50,792 nt of DNA, taken from contig CAYOQO010000008.1 in assembly GCA_964406135.1 (NCBI GenBank), forward strand, positions 1 to 50,792. The letters are read 5' to 3'. Below are positions 17,268-25,303 of the stretch, piece by piece. The position numbers and the translations under genes were made by a program. Under the pieces are notes generated by a model. That model did not search any database, was not told the DNA's origin, and saw only the letters and a program-made list of their open reading frames with translations. Positions within the stretch are counted from its first letter, which is position 1, and each line of letters starts with the position of its first letter. Origin of the DNA: JACPFN01 sp964406135. GTDB lineage: Bacteria > Babelota > Babeliae > Babelales > Chromulinivoraceae.

Positions 17268-17894
17268 TTAAAAAACTCGCTTTCCGCAACATTGAACCAT
17301 TAAATCTGTAAATTGATGGCAATGCAAGCACAACGTTTCAATCTTGCCTGTTTTAAGTGAAAAGTACCATGCATGCACAGCAACTTTTTTTGCTTTGATT
17401 CGATCAGAGACAATACTGTGTGAAATTAAATTTTTATATGACATCACAAGATTTAATTTTTCAAAATCACCGGCGTTTTTTTCACTATAGGAAAAGTTAA
17501 AAGCTTTTTGTAATTCTTGTTCACGCTTGCGGTATTCAATCGGCACTTCACCAAAAGTATGCAAAGTGTTGCATGCAAGCATTTGCACACCAGCACATCG
17601 CTGATGCCCTAAGATGATAATATCTTTCACCTCAAAACCACACAGCGCCACTTCAAGTGCGATCAAAATTGAATTTGGGCCATCTGCTTTGTGCGGCACC
17701 ACGTTGGCAACATTTCGTTCCACAAAAATATCACCCGGCTGTGCACTGACCAGCACTGCAGGATCAACACGAGAATCACAACAAGCAATAAACATTACTT
17801 GTGGGCTTTGACGTTCAAAAAGCTTTTGATAAAAAGATTGTTTTTCAAAATATTGATCAAAAAAGGTATAATAACCATTCAAAATTTTTTTCAT
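17268..17894 (-). CDS. can: Beta-class carbonic anhydrase
   Basis: Interconverts CO2 and bicarbonate. The zinc site is complete: CCDSR at 38-42 (Cys38, Asp40, Arg42) and GHQRCAG with His97 and Cys100. Other family motifs are QPGDIFVERNVANVV and the helix SILIALEVALCGFEVKDIIIL. The length of 208 residues is typical. AAGG lies 8 nt before the ATG. The C-terminus (IETLCLHCHQFTDLMVQ, CCGKRVF) has extra Cys and His residues and is duplicated downstream as two pseudogene fragments. Together with the SulP transporter it suggests active handling of bicarbonate, needed for carboxylation reactions at low CO2. Confidence 0.95.
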   Translation of the reverse strand: MKKILNGYYTFFDQYFEKQSFYQKLFERQSPQVMFIACCDSRVDPAVLVSAQPGDIFVERNVANVVPHKADGPNSILIALEVALCGFEVKDIIILGHQRCAGVQMLACNTLHTFGEVPIEYRKREQELQKAFNFSYSEKNAGDFEKLNLVMSYKNLISHSIVSDRIKAKKVAVHAWYFSLKTGKIETLCLHCHQFTDLMVQCCGKRVF

Positions 17895-17992
17895 AAAATT
17901 TGCCTTTTTTTAAAAACCTGATGCAATACACAGTTAAGAACAATGCGATATATTTTACTATATCAATTTTTCCATAACTTTCAGGAGTGTTC

Positions 17993-18700
17993 ATGAAAAA
18001 AATCTTCATACTCTTTCTGACAATCAACAATAATCAATTTTTAAACTCAGCTCAAGAAAATGCAAACATCATTGCAACACGAAGTCCACTACAACCCCCA
18101 ACAAAACAAAGTCCAAAAACCGTACATCAAGAAACTTATCCTCCCTCACCTAACAGCTCATTTTCCAAACTTCCAGCACCAGCCATAATTTCACCACTAC
18201 AAAGACCTACAATGGTATCTTTTGCTCAACCACAACAACCGATACGAAGAAATTCTGTTCATGAAGGAACTCAATGTAATTTTGAAGATCCTTTAGGCTC
18301 CGCTCAAGGGATTTTAGATTTTTTAAACAAAATGTTTAATCCTTCTTCCCCATACCCTCTCATGAAAATTCAAAGCTCACGAATTAAAACTATGATCAAA
18401 TTACAATTATTGTACTACCTCGGACGTAACGTACAAAATCAAAATTATTTTGAGTATACCAACCCAAAATCTTTTGCGCTTATACAAAAAAATGAAAGCA
18501 AAACATCAATTTTTACTGAAGAAAATGAACAAGGTATTGCATTTACTCCAAATTTTGATGAACAAATAAGACAAATTTTAGAAAAATCTTCTTTAAAATT
18601 ACCGGCAGAAATAATCCCGAGCTTTTTAAATATTATTACCTGCAGAAAAGAAGGCTTACTGATACGAGAAGAAAATGGACAAATACGATTTATTCCATAA
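17993..18700 (+). CDS. Secreted proline-rich orphan protein (235 aa)
   Basis: No family recognised. The ATG at 17993 is 5 nt after AGGAG (a GTG at 17987 would overlap the SD). The signal peptide is KKIFILFLTINNNQFLNSA. Residues 25-90 are a disordered Pro/Gln/Ser linker (repeated RSPLQPPTKQS-like and SPLQRPT segments). Residues 95-235 form a folded, mainly helical domain that starts near DPLGSAQGILDFLNKMF and ends in a strand pair (GLLIREENGQIRFIP). A long disordered linker after a signal peptide suits a protein spanning the periplasm or anchored at the surface; this is inference. A strong terminator follows. Confidence 0.7.
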   Translation: MKKIFILFLTINNNQFLNSAQENANIIATRSPLQPPTKQSPKTVHQETYPPSPNSSFSKLPAPAIISPLQRPTMVSFAQPQQPIRRNSVHEGTQCNFEDPLGSAQGILDFLNKMFNPSSPYPLMKIQSSRIKTMIKLQLLYYLGRNVQNQNYFEYTNPKSFALIQKNESKTSIFTEENEQGIAFTPNFDEQIRQILEKSSLKLPAEIIPSFLNIITCRKEGLLIREENGQIRFIP

Positions 18701-18737
18701 AAAAAGAGGCATGATTTTTTTATCATGCCTCTTTTTT
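18701..18737. terminator. Bidirectional intrinsic terminator
   Basis: AAAAAGAGGCATGAT / ATCATGCCTCTTTTTTT stem with a T-rich loop, between the convergent genes 17993-18700 and the DEAD-box helicase. Confidence 0.93.
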
Positions 18738-18754
18738 TAAATTAAACTTGTACG

Positions 18755-20053
18755 TTACGCGCGTCCAAATGATGATGATGATCCTGAACCAAATCGTTTG
18801 CGATCTTTACCGCCAAAACGTTTGCCATCACCATTGCCACCGCGACCACCAAAACGACGTCCACCGCCATTGCCGCCACGACGACCGCCACTGCGACCAC
18901 CACGACTTTCACCGCCACCAAAACCGCCTGATGAGCGAGGAGCATATCCTGAATCGCCATCTTGTTCGCCAGTTTTCATGAAACGTTGAATTGCACGCCA
19001 AAGTTTATCTTCTTTATTGGTAATAAAATTAATTGCACTACCTTTAGCACCAGCGCGAGCTGTACGACCAATACGGTGAATATAATCTTCTGGGCATTGT
19101 GGTAAATCATGATTGATCACGTGTTCAACGTGAGGCACGTCAAGACCACGAGCTGCAACATCTGTTGCTACTAAAATTCTAAATTTTTTGTCACGAAAAC
19201 CTTTGATAACTCGATCACGTTTATTTTGACGCAAGTTACCATGAATTGCTTCAGCTTCTAAGAAATCATCATACAAACGATCCGCAATATCTTGTGCGCT
19301 GTACTTTGTTTTTACAAACACAACCACAGAACCTTCGCGAGTTTTCAATTCTTTAAGTAATTGTTCATATTTTTGACCTTCTGCAAGTCTGATTGATTCC
19401 TGTTGAATCGTCTCAATTGGCTGTAAACATGAACCGATTTGAATACGTTCTGGATTTTTTAAATATTTTGCAGCCATTTGTTGAATGTTTTTTGGCATAG
19501 TTGCTGAAAACATCATCGTTTGACGATCTGCAGACATTTGTGATACAACTCGTTCAATTTGCTGACCAAATCCCATATCAAGCATACGATCTGTTTCATC
19601 AAGCACTAAATAATTTGTTTTTGATAAATTAACCGTTTTGCGCTCCAAATGATCATTGATACGACCAGGAGTTCCTACAATAATTCGAGGATTACGACGC
19701 AATTGAAAAAATTGGCGTTTAATATCTTCACCACCAATTAAAAGAGCTGTGTTGATATTGGTATTTTTACCAATCATTTGATGAATTGCTTGCAAAACCT
19801 GCACCGCAAGTTCACGAGTTGGTGTTAAAACCAAAGCGCTATGAATTTCATTTGATATAATTTTTGAAACAAGAGGAATTGAAAAAGCACCAGTTTTTCC
19901 TGTACCTGTTTGAGCTGATCCTAAAATGTCACGTCCTTGCATTGCAAGCGGAATTGCTTGTGCTTGAATTGGCGTTGGAGTGTCAAACTTCATACGCTCT
20001 AAAGATGCTAAAACTTGTGGTGCTAAGCCAGGACATTCTGAAAATTTATTCAT
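18755..20053 (-). CDS. DEAD-box RNA helicase with RGG tail (RhlE type)
   Basis: An ATP-dependent RNA unwinding enzyme. Visible motifs in order: Q motif (TPTPIQAQAIPLAM, 25-38), Walker A AQTGTGKT (47-54), PTRELAVQ, TPGRI, motif II as DETD (about 151-154) rather than DEAD, SATMP, FVKTK, ATDVAARGLDVPHV and HRIGRTARAG. About 65 C-terminal residues are a Gly/Arg-rich RGG tail, probably an RNA-binding disordered region. AAGGAACC precedes the ATG. The 334-nt upstream spacer contains several stem-loops and could be an autoregulated leader, as known for some cold-shock helicases. RhlE-like by overall appearance; CsdA or RhlB roles cannot be excluded. Confidence 0.93.
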   Translation of the reverse strand: MNKFSECPGLAPQVLASLERMKFDTPTPIQAQAIPLAMQGRDILGSAQTGTGKTGAFSIPLVSKIISNEIHSALVLTPTRELAVQVLQAIHQMIGKNTNINTALLIGGEDIKRQFFQLRRNPRIIVGTPGRINDHLERKTVNLSKTNYLVLDETDRMLDMGFGQQIERVVSQMSADRQTMMFSATMPKNIQQMAAKYLKNPERIQIGSCLQPIETIQQESIRLAEGQKYEQLLKELKTREGSVVVFVKTKYSAQDIADRLYDDFLEAEAIHGNLRQNKRDRVIKGFRDKKFRILVATDVAARGLDVPHVEHVINHDLPQCPEDYIHRIGRTARAGAKGSAINFITNKEDKLWRAIQRFMKTGEQDGDSGYAPRSSGGFGGGESRGGRSGGRRGGNGGGRRFGGRGGNGDGKRFGGKDRKRFGSGSSSSFGRA

Positions 20054-20387
20054 TGAACGGTTCCTTAATACGGTTAAAATATTGTTTTTTTAGCAATACG
20101 TCACATATCTTAACTGGCCCTTTTAAAGGACCAAAAGTATCATAGGATGGCACTGGCAAAAAGGCCTCCAGTGAACCATTCAGTCATTGATTTTTCAGAC
20201 TTGAAACGATTTTCAGACGCTTTTTTGAATTTTCATCCAGGTTTTTTATAAAAAACCCTCGAATTTATCAACCATGTTGATAACGTGCATTTGAATGATA
20301 CCCAGACAGGGAAATATCAGCTATAGAACCAATATACCATAAAAAAACAGTTCTACCTAATTTAAACGCTTTTTAAGCTAAGATTTT
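20054..20387 (-). other. Structured gene-free region upstream of the helicase
   Basis: A 334-nt stretch with no credible ORF but several perfect inverted repeats: TGGCCCTTT.AAAGGACCA (20115-20133), CACTGG/CCAGTG (20151-20173), an 18-nt palindrome of GG-T6-AT-A6-CC (20240-20257) and TTATCAA/TTGATAA (20265-20283). Read on the minus strand, the first two lie within about 120 nt of the helicase start codon. It could be a 5' leader regulating the helicase, an attenuator, or hold a small RNA. Confidence 0.5.
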
Positions 20388-20807
20388 TTAACAGCAACCC
20401 TTACCACGGCTTTTCTTTTCAAGATCATTTTCTTCCATCAAAACATGTAAAAGCTCAAGTTGTTGAATCCATCCGGAAACATGCTCCAAATCAATCATTT
20501 GATAGCAAACTTCTCCTGTTTTTGCTTGCAATGTCAACAAAAGTTGATCAAAACTATCCCAAGAAATAGTCATAAAATTCAAAAAATTGATGCTTTTTTG
20601 TTCTTTTTTGATAAAAGATTCAAGCATTTTTTGTAAATTTTGCACTTCGCAACCAGCTAAATCCGAAGTTAAAGTTATTGATTTCAGTCCGTCATTAATC
20701 GACACGGTTAAATGATCGCAACACGTGATTGATCCCAAATCAGAAACTGAACTAAAAAAAATAAGATTAATTTTTGATGAAAGTTGCCAGACTAAAATTT
20801 GATGCAT
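20388..20807 (-). CDS. Orphan protein (139 aa), Cys-rich ends
   Basis: Not recognised. No signal peptide or membrane helix. Predicted by eye to be alpha/beta: beta-like strands in the first 55 residues (MHQILVWQLSSKINLIFF, SITCCDHLTVSI, SITLTSDLAG), then helices (NLQKMLESFIKKEQKSINFL and a C-terminal EDLEHVSGWIQQ-like helix region). There are paired cysteines in ITCCDH and at the extreme C-terminus (RGKGCC). The C-terminal CC could be a lipidation or metal site. GGATTC precedes the ATG weakly. Transcribed in the same direction as the helicase but 334 bp upstream, so probably separate. Confidence 0.55.
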   Translation of the reverse strand: MHQILVWQLSSKINLIFFSSVSDLGSITCCDHLTVSINDGLKSITLTSDLAGCEVQNLQKMLESFIKKEQKSINFLNFMTISWDSFDQLLLTLQAKTGEVCYQMIDLEHVSGWIQQLELLHVLMEENDLEKKSRGKGCC

Positions 20808-20952
20808 AAAGAATCCATGTTTTTTGCAATACCAACATATATACTTATTTAGTATACCAAAACCACAAATTACACCAAAAAAGACCTGATTTTTCTGTTA
20901 AAATTGATACCATTATTAAAAATCATCTCGCTCAAGTTAAAAAGGACTTTTT

Positions 20953-22020
20953 ATGAAAAAAATGCTTACCCTCTTACTACTCTGCACACCAACACTTTAC
21001 TGCGACGAACCAACTATCAATTTTGCAAAACCTATCCATCTTCTAGCTCCACGAAACCTCTCTGAAAGACTTGGCCAAAAATATCCAGATCAAATTCCTG
21101 CCGCTGTTCTTGCATGGCTTAAAAATTCAGAATCATATGACCAACTTGAAGAATGTATCGGACGACAACTAACTCAAACAGGACATGATAAGCAACGCAA
21201 AGAAATTTACAGTGGCGCTCAACTTAAACCATCATTCATTGTTTTAACCTCTTCAGCACAACCAACACTTGAAGAAACTGTAGAATCTTTAAAAAAAAAT
21301 GGGCTTGCTCATCATTTTATTATCAACGTTAACGGTGACATTCATCCGGTTACTCAAGAAGGTGAAACCTTACAGCAAGCATTGTCACATCGTTTATATT
21401 CTGTCGGAATATCAGGTCGCGTGATTGATGGATGCCATGAACAGCGAGATATGAATTCTGCTTCAATCTCTGTTTCAATTGTTGGCAAGCATGATCAAAA
21501 AATTACTGACGAACAAACCGCTAGCCTTGAAGCACTTATTAGACACCTTCAAACTCAATACAACATTCGTCCTGATCAAGTACTTGATTATGGTTGCGTA
21601 GCTTGTAATGTCGATGGAACATATGGACGAAGAAATTCTCATTTTTATCTTCCTTGGAAAAAATTTCAAGAACAAGGATTGGTAACATACCCTGATCAAA
21701 AAGTTGTTGACACCACCATAAGTAATTTTAAAACAAAAGAAGAAAGAACTGTTTGGATCTCTCAAGCTTTACGCAAAATTGGATACATTTGCCCAATTAC
21801 CAACGATGAAAATCATGAACATTTTCAAGCGGCGTTATTAGCGTTTACGGTACATGCTTCGAATAATTTTTATGATGAAAAATCTTTAATTGGATTATTA
21901 AACTCTATGATCATACAGCATGAACATTACCATCCAACATTAAAAAATATCCAGCCTCCCGCATTACCATTGCAAAAAAAAGAACTTTCTATTTTTGAAA
22001 AAATTAAAAAATTGTTTTAA
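20953..22020 (+). CDS. Catalytically dead amidase_2 (AmpD/AmiD-like) pseudoenzyme
   Basis: A 355-residue secreted protein (signal peptide MKKMLTLLLLCTPTLYC) that matches the neighbouring amidase over its full length but lacks its active site. Aligned motifs: FIVLTSSA (95-102) for FIIIHFTA, so the zinc His is Thr99; HHFIINVNGDI for AHYLIDVDGKI; SISVSIVG for SIGIEIIN, so the catalytic Glu is Ser175; VLDYGCVA (210-217) for VLGHSDVA, so the second zinc His is Tyr213; and RRNSHFYLPW for KVDPGPLFPW, losing the zinc Asp. The fold core and a C-terminal peptidoglycan-binding-like helical domain (about 265-335) remain. A strong SD (AAAGGA) is present. It may bind peptidoglycan or regulate the partner amidase. 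It has about 90 extra N-terminal residues. Confidence 0.75.
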   Translation: MKKMLTLLLLCTPTLYCDEPTINFAKPIHLLAPRNLSERLGQKYPDQIPAAVLAWLKNSESYDQLEECIGRQLTQTGHDKQRKEIYSGAQLKPSFIVLTSSAQPTLEETVESLKKNGLAHHFIINVNGDIHPVTQEGETLQQALSHRLYSVGISGRVIDGCHEQRDMNSASISVSIVGKHDQKITDEQTASLEALIRHLQTQYNIRPDQVLDYGCVACNVDGTYGRRNSHFYLPWKKFQEQGLVTYPDQKVVDTTISNFKTKEERTVWISQALRKIGYICPITNDENHEHFQAALLAFTVHASNNFYDEKSLIGLLNSMIIQHEHYHPTLKNIQPPALPLQKKELSIFEKIKKLF

Positions 22021-22036
22021 AAAAATATAAATTCTT

Positions 22037-22083
22037 GATCCCCCTTGCAATTTTGTGGCACAGTCACAACATCAAGGGGGATT
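22037..22083 (+). promoter_or_regulatory. Hairpin masking the SD of the amidase gene
   Basis: ATCCCCCTTG (22038-22047) pairs perfectly with CAAGGGGGAT (22073-22082); the 25-nt loop contains an inner stem TTGTG/CACAA. The right arm is the SD (AAGGGGGAT) 7 nt before the amidase ATG at 22090. No U-run follows. It sits 16 nt after the stop of the pseudo-amidase, so translation of that gene or RNA unfolding could open it. Confidence 0.65.
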
Positions 22084-22089
22084 TATTTT

Positions 22090-22959
22090 ATGAAAAATTT
22101 AAAAAAACTGTTTTTATTTTCTGTCATTTTACAATCTTATTTTTTGCAATCAATCGCCATTCATCAAAACTATTCACCTTTTTATGATCAACGAGAAAAA
22201 TTTTCAAATAAACCGATCAATCCTGAATTTATCATCATACATTTTACGGCAAACTGCAGCAGTCAAGAAAGTTGGCGCGCTTTTTTTAATTTTTTCAGAC
22301 CAGTAAGTGCACATTATCTGATTGATGTTGATGGTAAAATTACCCAAATGGTTGATGAATCAAAACGAGCTTGGCATGCAGGCGAAAGTTTTTGGCATCA
22401 TCATATCAGCTTAAACAATAATTCAATTGGCATTGAAATTATAAATCCTGGATTTTCAGATGCAGACACTCATCCATGCACCAACAATCAAATATTATGG
22501 AATAAAAATACTGGTCAAAAAATTTCAGGATCAGATAAACTTTGGTATCAATTTACCGACAAACAGATTGAGAGTTGCATAAACTTATGTACTGACATCA
22601 TGCAACGTTACAAAATTTCTTCATGTAATGTTTTGGGACATAGTGATGTTGCTCCAGGTCGAAAAGTTGATCCAGGACCTTTATTTCCTTGGCAAAAGCT
22701 TGCAAATCACGGCATTGGAATTTGGTGGAACAATTTAAAACCAATTGATATGTGGACGCCAGAAGATGTACAAAAAAAATTAAAACAATTTGGATACCAT
22801 ATCAAAATTACTGGCTTGCAAGATGAACAAACAACCAAAGTAATTCAATCATTTCAAATGCATTTTCAACAAAATAATATTTCGGGTATAGCAAATGAGC
22901 AAACTATCCAAATTTTAAACAGCTTACTTGAGAAGATGGTTCAAGAATTTGACAAGTAA
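22090..22959 (+). CDS. amiD: N-acetylmuramoyl-L-alanine amidase, AmiD type
   Basis: A secreted zinc amidase that cuts the lactyl-peptide bond of peptidoglycan or anhydromuropeptides. Starting at 22090 (ATG 7 nt after the SD) gives 289 residues with a signal peptide. The amidase_2 domain has His51 (FIIIHFTA), Glu116 (SIGIEIINPG), His184 (VLGHSDVAPGRKVDPG) and Asp194, the complete set. The C-terminal third is a PG_binding_1 helical domain (WTPEDVQKKLKQFGYHI to TIQILNSLL). This two-domain layout is that of E. coli AmiD, but without a lipobox (the signal peptide ends QSIAIHQ). The upstream gene is an inactive paralogue. Confidence 0.92.
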   Translation: MKNLKKLFLFSVILQSYFLQSIAIHQNYSPFYDQREKFSNKPINPEFIIIHFTANCSSQESWRAFFNFFRPVSAHYLIDVDGKITQMVDESKRAWHAGESFWHHHISLNNNSIGIEIINPGFSDADTHPCTNNQILWNKNTGQKISGSDKLWYQFTDKQIESCINLCTDIMQRYKISSCNVLGHSDVAPGRKVDPGPLFPWQKLANHGIGIWWNNLKPIDMWTPEDVQKKLKQFGYHIKITGLQDEQTTKVIQSFQMHFQQNNISGIANEQTIQILNSLLEKMVQEFDK

Positions 22960-23021
22960 ATCAATTATTTTGTAGGATTCTGTCAGATATTTTTTATCTC
23001 ACCTTAAAAAAAGGAGTTTTT

Positions 23022-23489
23022 ATGATGGCTTTAAATCCGATTCTTGCTGCAGCTGCTGCAGACATGCTTATTGGCAAACTTTGCTATTCTGAGTATGTAT
23101 TTGGACCTATGTGGAGAAAACTGACAGGCGCTAAAGCAGAATTTGCTAAAGATTTTTATCTACGCCTTGCAGTTCAAGCTGTTAGTTCAGTCATGGCAGC
23201 AACCGCATTGTACATTGCAATTTTAACATTCCAAAAAGCTCAAATTGTTTCTTCTCAAGCAATGTTTACACAAATTTACAGCTGGTTTTTTGTTGATGCT
23301 TCTCGCAATGCAGAAATGATGTCATCTTTAAAACTTGCTGGTTTTATGTGGCTTGGCTTTTTTGTTCCAAGCTATATGTCATGCACAGTATGGCACAATC
23401 AAATCGTTTGGCACAAATTCATGATTAAAGCTGCTTGCAAATTAGCTCAACTTCTTGCAATGGCTGCAGTTCTTGCAACTCTTGGCTAA
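23022..23489 (+). CDS. DUF1761-like membrane protein
   Basis: A 155-residue protein with four predicted membrane helices (about 4-20, 50-72, 100-118 and 133-153). The segment DMLIGKLCYSEYVFGPMWRK resembles the DUF1761 signature (G-x-x-WYS-x-x-xFG-x-x-W). The function of this family is unknown. AAGGAG lies 5 nt before two successive ATGs. Followed by a strong terminator. The first helix contains repeated Ala (AAAAADM). Confidence 0.72.
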   Translation: MMALNPILAAAAADMLIGKLCYSEYVFGPMWRKLTGAKAEFAKDFYLRLAVQAVSSVMAATALYIAILTFQKAQIVSSQAMFTQIYSWFFVDASRNAEMMSSLKLAGFMWLGFFVPSYMSCTVWHNQIVWHKFMIKAACKLAQLLAMAAVLATLG

Positions 23490-23507
23490 GCTCAATTTTT
23501 TAAAAAT

Positions 23508-23538
23508 AAAAAAGCCGGATTTTTTGTCCGGCTTTTTT
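23508..23538. terminator. Intrinsic terminator
   Basis: AAAAAGCCGGA / TCCGGCTTTTTT stem with a T-rich loop, then a U-run; A-run on the other side makes it usable from both strands. Confidence 0.92.
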
Positions 23539-23556
23539 ATTTTTATGTTTTTTATA

Positions 23557-23587
23557 CACTGGTTTCCCGCTTTCGCGGGAATGACGT
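23557..23587. repeat. Short palindromic repeat (CCCGC/GCGGG type)
   Basis: TTCCCGC-TTTC-GCGGGAA (23564-23581) in the context CTGGTTT...ATGAC. This resembles the dispersed GGGAATGAC-type intergenic palindromes common in bacteria and is related in layout to the TCATCCC repeats at 25255, 31298 and 33988. Confidence 0.6.
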
Positions 23588-23599
23588 ACTAAGAAAAAA

Positions 23600-24298
23600 T
23601 TAATCGCGACGTTTGTCACCAAATAATCTTAAAAGATACAAGAAAATATTAATCATATTCATGTACAAACTTACAGCACCAATCAATGCAAATTTACCAG
23701 AATCTTGCGGCGATGCTAAAACCATTTGGCTATAACGTTTCAAATTTTGCACATCATATGCTGTAAGCATTGCAAAAATACCAACACCAAATGATGCAAT
23801 CACCATATCAAAAGCTGCATTTTGTAAAAACATGTTGATCAAATTTGCAATAATCAAACCAATCATTCCCATGAATAAAATATTGCCCATCGATGAAAGA
23901 TCTGCATTTGTTACACTGCCATACACTGCCATTGTTGCAAACATTGCAGCAGCAATTGCAAAAACATAAAACACTGATGATGTTGTGTACACATACAAAA
24001 TTGGCGCAAGCGTAATTCCTTGCAATGCACAAAATGCCACAAACATAACGCTCATGGTTGTATAACTTAAGCGAGCATAATTTGACATCATGTACATTAA
24101 AATACCAAACTGCACCACAAATAACCCTATTAAAAGTAAGAAGTTTGCATGAACTGCTTTGACTAAAGCAGGATTCATTTCAGGAGCAAGATAAAACATC
24201 ACTGATGCTGTAGTTGCTAAACCAACACACATCCAACCGTACACCTTGCTCATAAAACCTTGTGCCATTGAACCATAGTGGCTTTGATTGTTGAACAT
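23600..24298 (-). CDS. BAX inhibitor-1 (BI-1/YccA) family membrane protein
   Basis: A seven-helix membrane protein of 232 residues. The ATG at 24298 is 7 nt after AAGGA; an upstream TTG at 24304 is less likely. Helices are visible from about residue 16 to 225, with the family segments QGITLAPILYVY, VYGSVTNADLSSMG and MLTAYDVQNLKRYSQ (the D-x-Q motif near the end) and a basic C-terminus (LFGDKRRD). Eukaryotic BI-1 and bacterial YetJ conduct calcium; YccA modulates FtsH. This window also encodes a divergent FtsH, which may or may not be connected. Confidence 0.93.
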   Translation of the reverse strand: MFNNQSHYGSMAQGFMSKVYGWMCVGLATTASVMFYLAPEMNPALVKAVHANFLLLIGLFVVQFGILMYMMSNYARLSYTTMSVMFVAFCALQGITLAPILYVYTTSSVFYVFAIAAAMFATMAVYGSVTNADLSSMGNILFMGMIGLIIANLINMFLQNAAFDMVIASFGVGIFAMLTAYDVQNLKRYSQMVLASPQDSGKFALIGAVSLYMNMINIFLYLLRLFGDKRRD

Positions 24299-24477
24299 AA
24301 GCAAATCCTTTCAAAATATTGTTGAAAAACTACGTTTGATACCTACTTTTTTTAATATTGTACTACAAACTTTACGATAGATAAAGACAAACTATAGACT
24401 CTTAGCTTTCATTGTAGTAAAAGATTAATGCAAGAAATCTTTTGTTTATTTTCGTAGTCACAAAAAAAAGGAAAACT

Positions 24478-25248
24478 ATGAAGCTGCCAAATTTTAAATC
24501 AATCAATATTTTTTCAATAACTGGTCTTGTGCTGCTCACCTGCTGGAATGGCTCCATGGTCAATTCAGGATCAAAAGATAAACGTCTTGATGTAAATTTT
24601 TATGGAACTTTGAATGATAAATCAGTTGAAGATATTTCCATAAACGGCAAATACAAAGATATTTTTGTTTATGCTTCTATTGAACCTACTCCAAAACTAG
24701 CAGAATCTGCAGCTCAAAGCAGTATGGCTGAACCAAGTCCAACAACTGATAAAATAGCGTTAAATCTTGAAAATGTTGCAGAAATTACTTTAAAACATCC
24801 GAAAAATCCCATAGAACATGAAATTAAAATAAACAATAAAAAATATATTGAAATTATGGTAAAACTTATCAATGGCTCACATCATACCTACATGATTGAA
24901 AGTGATCGAGAAATTTCTGCATTAATTATTGATAAAGGCCCAAACAATAATCATACAATTTTAAGCAAAGAAATTGTTAAAATGCCTGCTTTAAAAAAAT
25001 TAACAATTAAAAGCGAAAAAGCAGCAGAAGATGTTAACGAATCCAGAATAAAAAAAGAAAATCATGATACTGATAAAATAACTCTTGCAACAAATATTGA
25101 AAATGACCTTGACCAAATTGCACAAGCGGTCGATAATTTACCAAAGCATGATGCATCGCAGTATGAAAAGTTTAAAGATACTATTGCTTCACTGCTACGA
25201 TCATTGCGCAATCAATTACAAAAAATGCTTAATTTGATCAAAAATTAA
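24478..25248 (+). CDS. Secreted orphan protein (256 aa)
   Basis: Not recognised. The ATG at 24478 follows AAGGA by 5 nt. The N-terminus is signal-peptide-like (IFSITGLVLLTCWNG); LLTCWNG could be a variant lipobox with Cys about residue 22. The mature part has a beta-rich centre (about 90-170, with IALNLENVAEITLKHPK and LINGSHHTYMIESDREIS) and a C-terminal helical, coiled-coil-like segment (NDLDQIAQAVDNLPKH to LRNQLQKMLNLIKN). Followed closely by a palindromic repeat and thioredoxin. Confidence 0.68.
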   Translation: MKLPNFKSINIFSITGLVLLTCWNGSMVNSGSKDKRLDVNFYGTLNDKSVEDISINGKYKDIFVYASIEPTPKLAESAAQSSMAEPSPTTDKIALNLENVAEITLKHPKNPIEHEIKINNKKYIEIMVKLINGSHHTYMIESDREISALIIDKGPNNNHTILSKEIVKMPALKKLTIKSEKAAEDVNESRIKKENHDTDKITLATNIENDLDQIAQAVDNLPKHDASQYEKFKDTIASLLRSLRNQLQKMLNLIKN

Positions 25249-25254
25249 CACACA

Positions 25255-25284
25255 AGTGTCATCCCAGACCTGATCTGGGATCAA
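25255..25284. repeat. Short palindromic repeat (TCATCCC type)
   Basis: ATCCCAGA-CCTGA-TCTGGGAT (25261-25281) preceded by GTGTC. The GTGTCATCCC opening is shared with the repeat at 31298. It lies just upstream of the trxA SD. Confidence 0.65.
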
Positions 25285-25303
25285 AACCATGAGGAGCTTG
25301 AAC

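Noticed and set aside
18742..18989. His/Arg-, Pro- and Val-rich open frames on both strands
   Set aside because: They are alternate frames of the repetitive RGG-tail coding region of the helicase; no SD and low-complexity composition.
22045..22089. Upstream ATG for the amidase
   Set aside because: It lies inside the left side of the hairpin and loop, has no SD, and would bury the signal peptide; 22090 has the SD.
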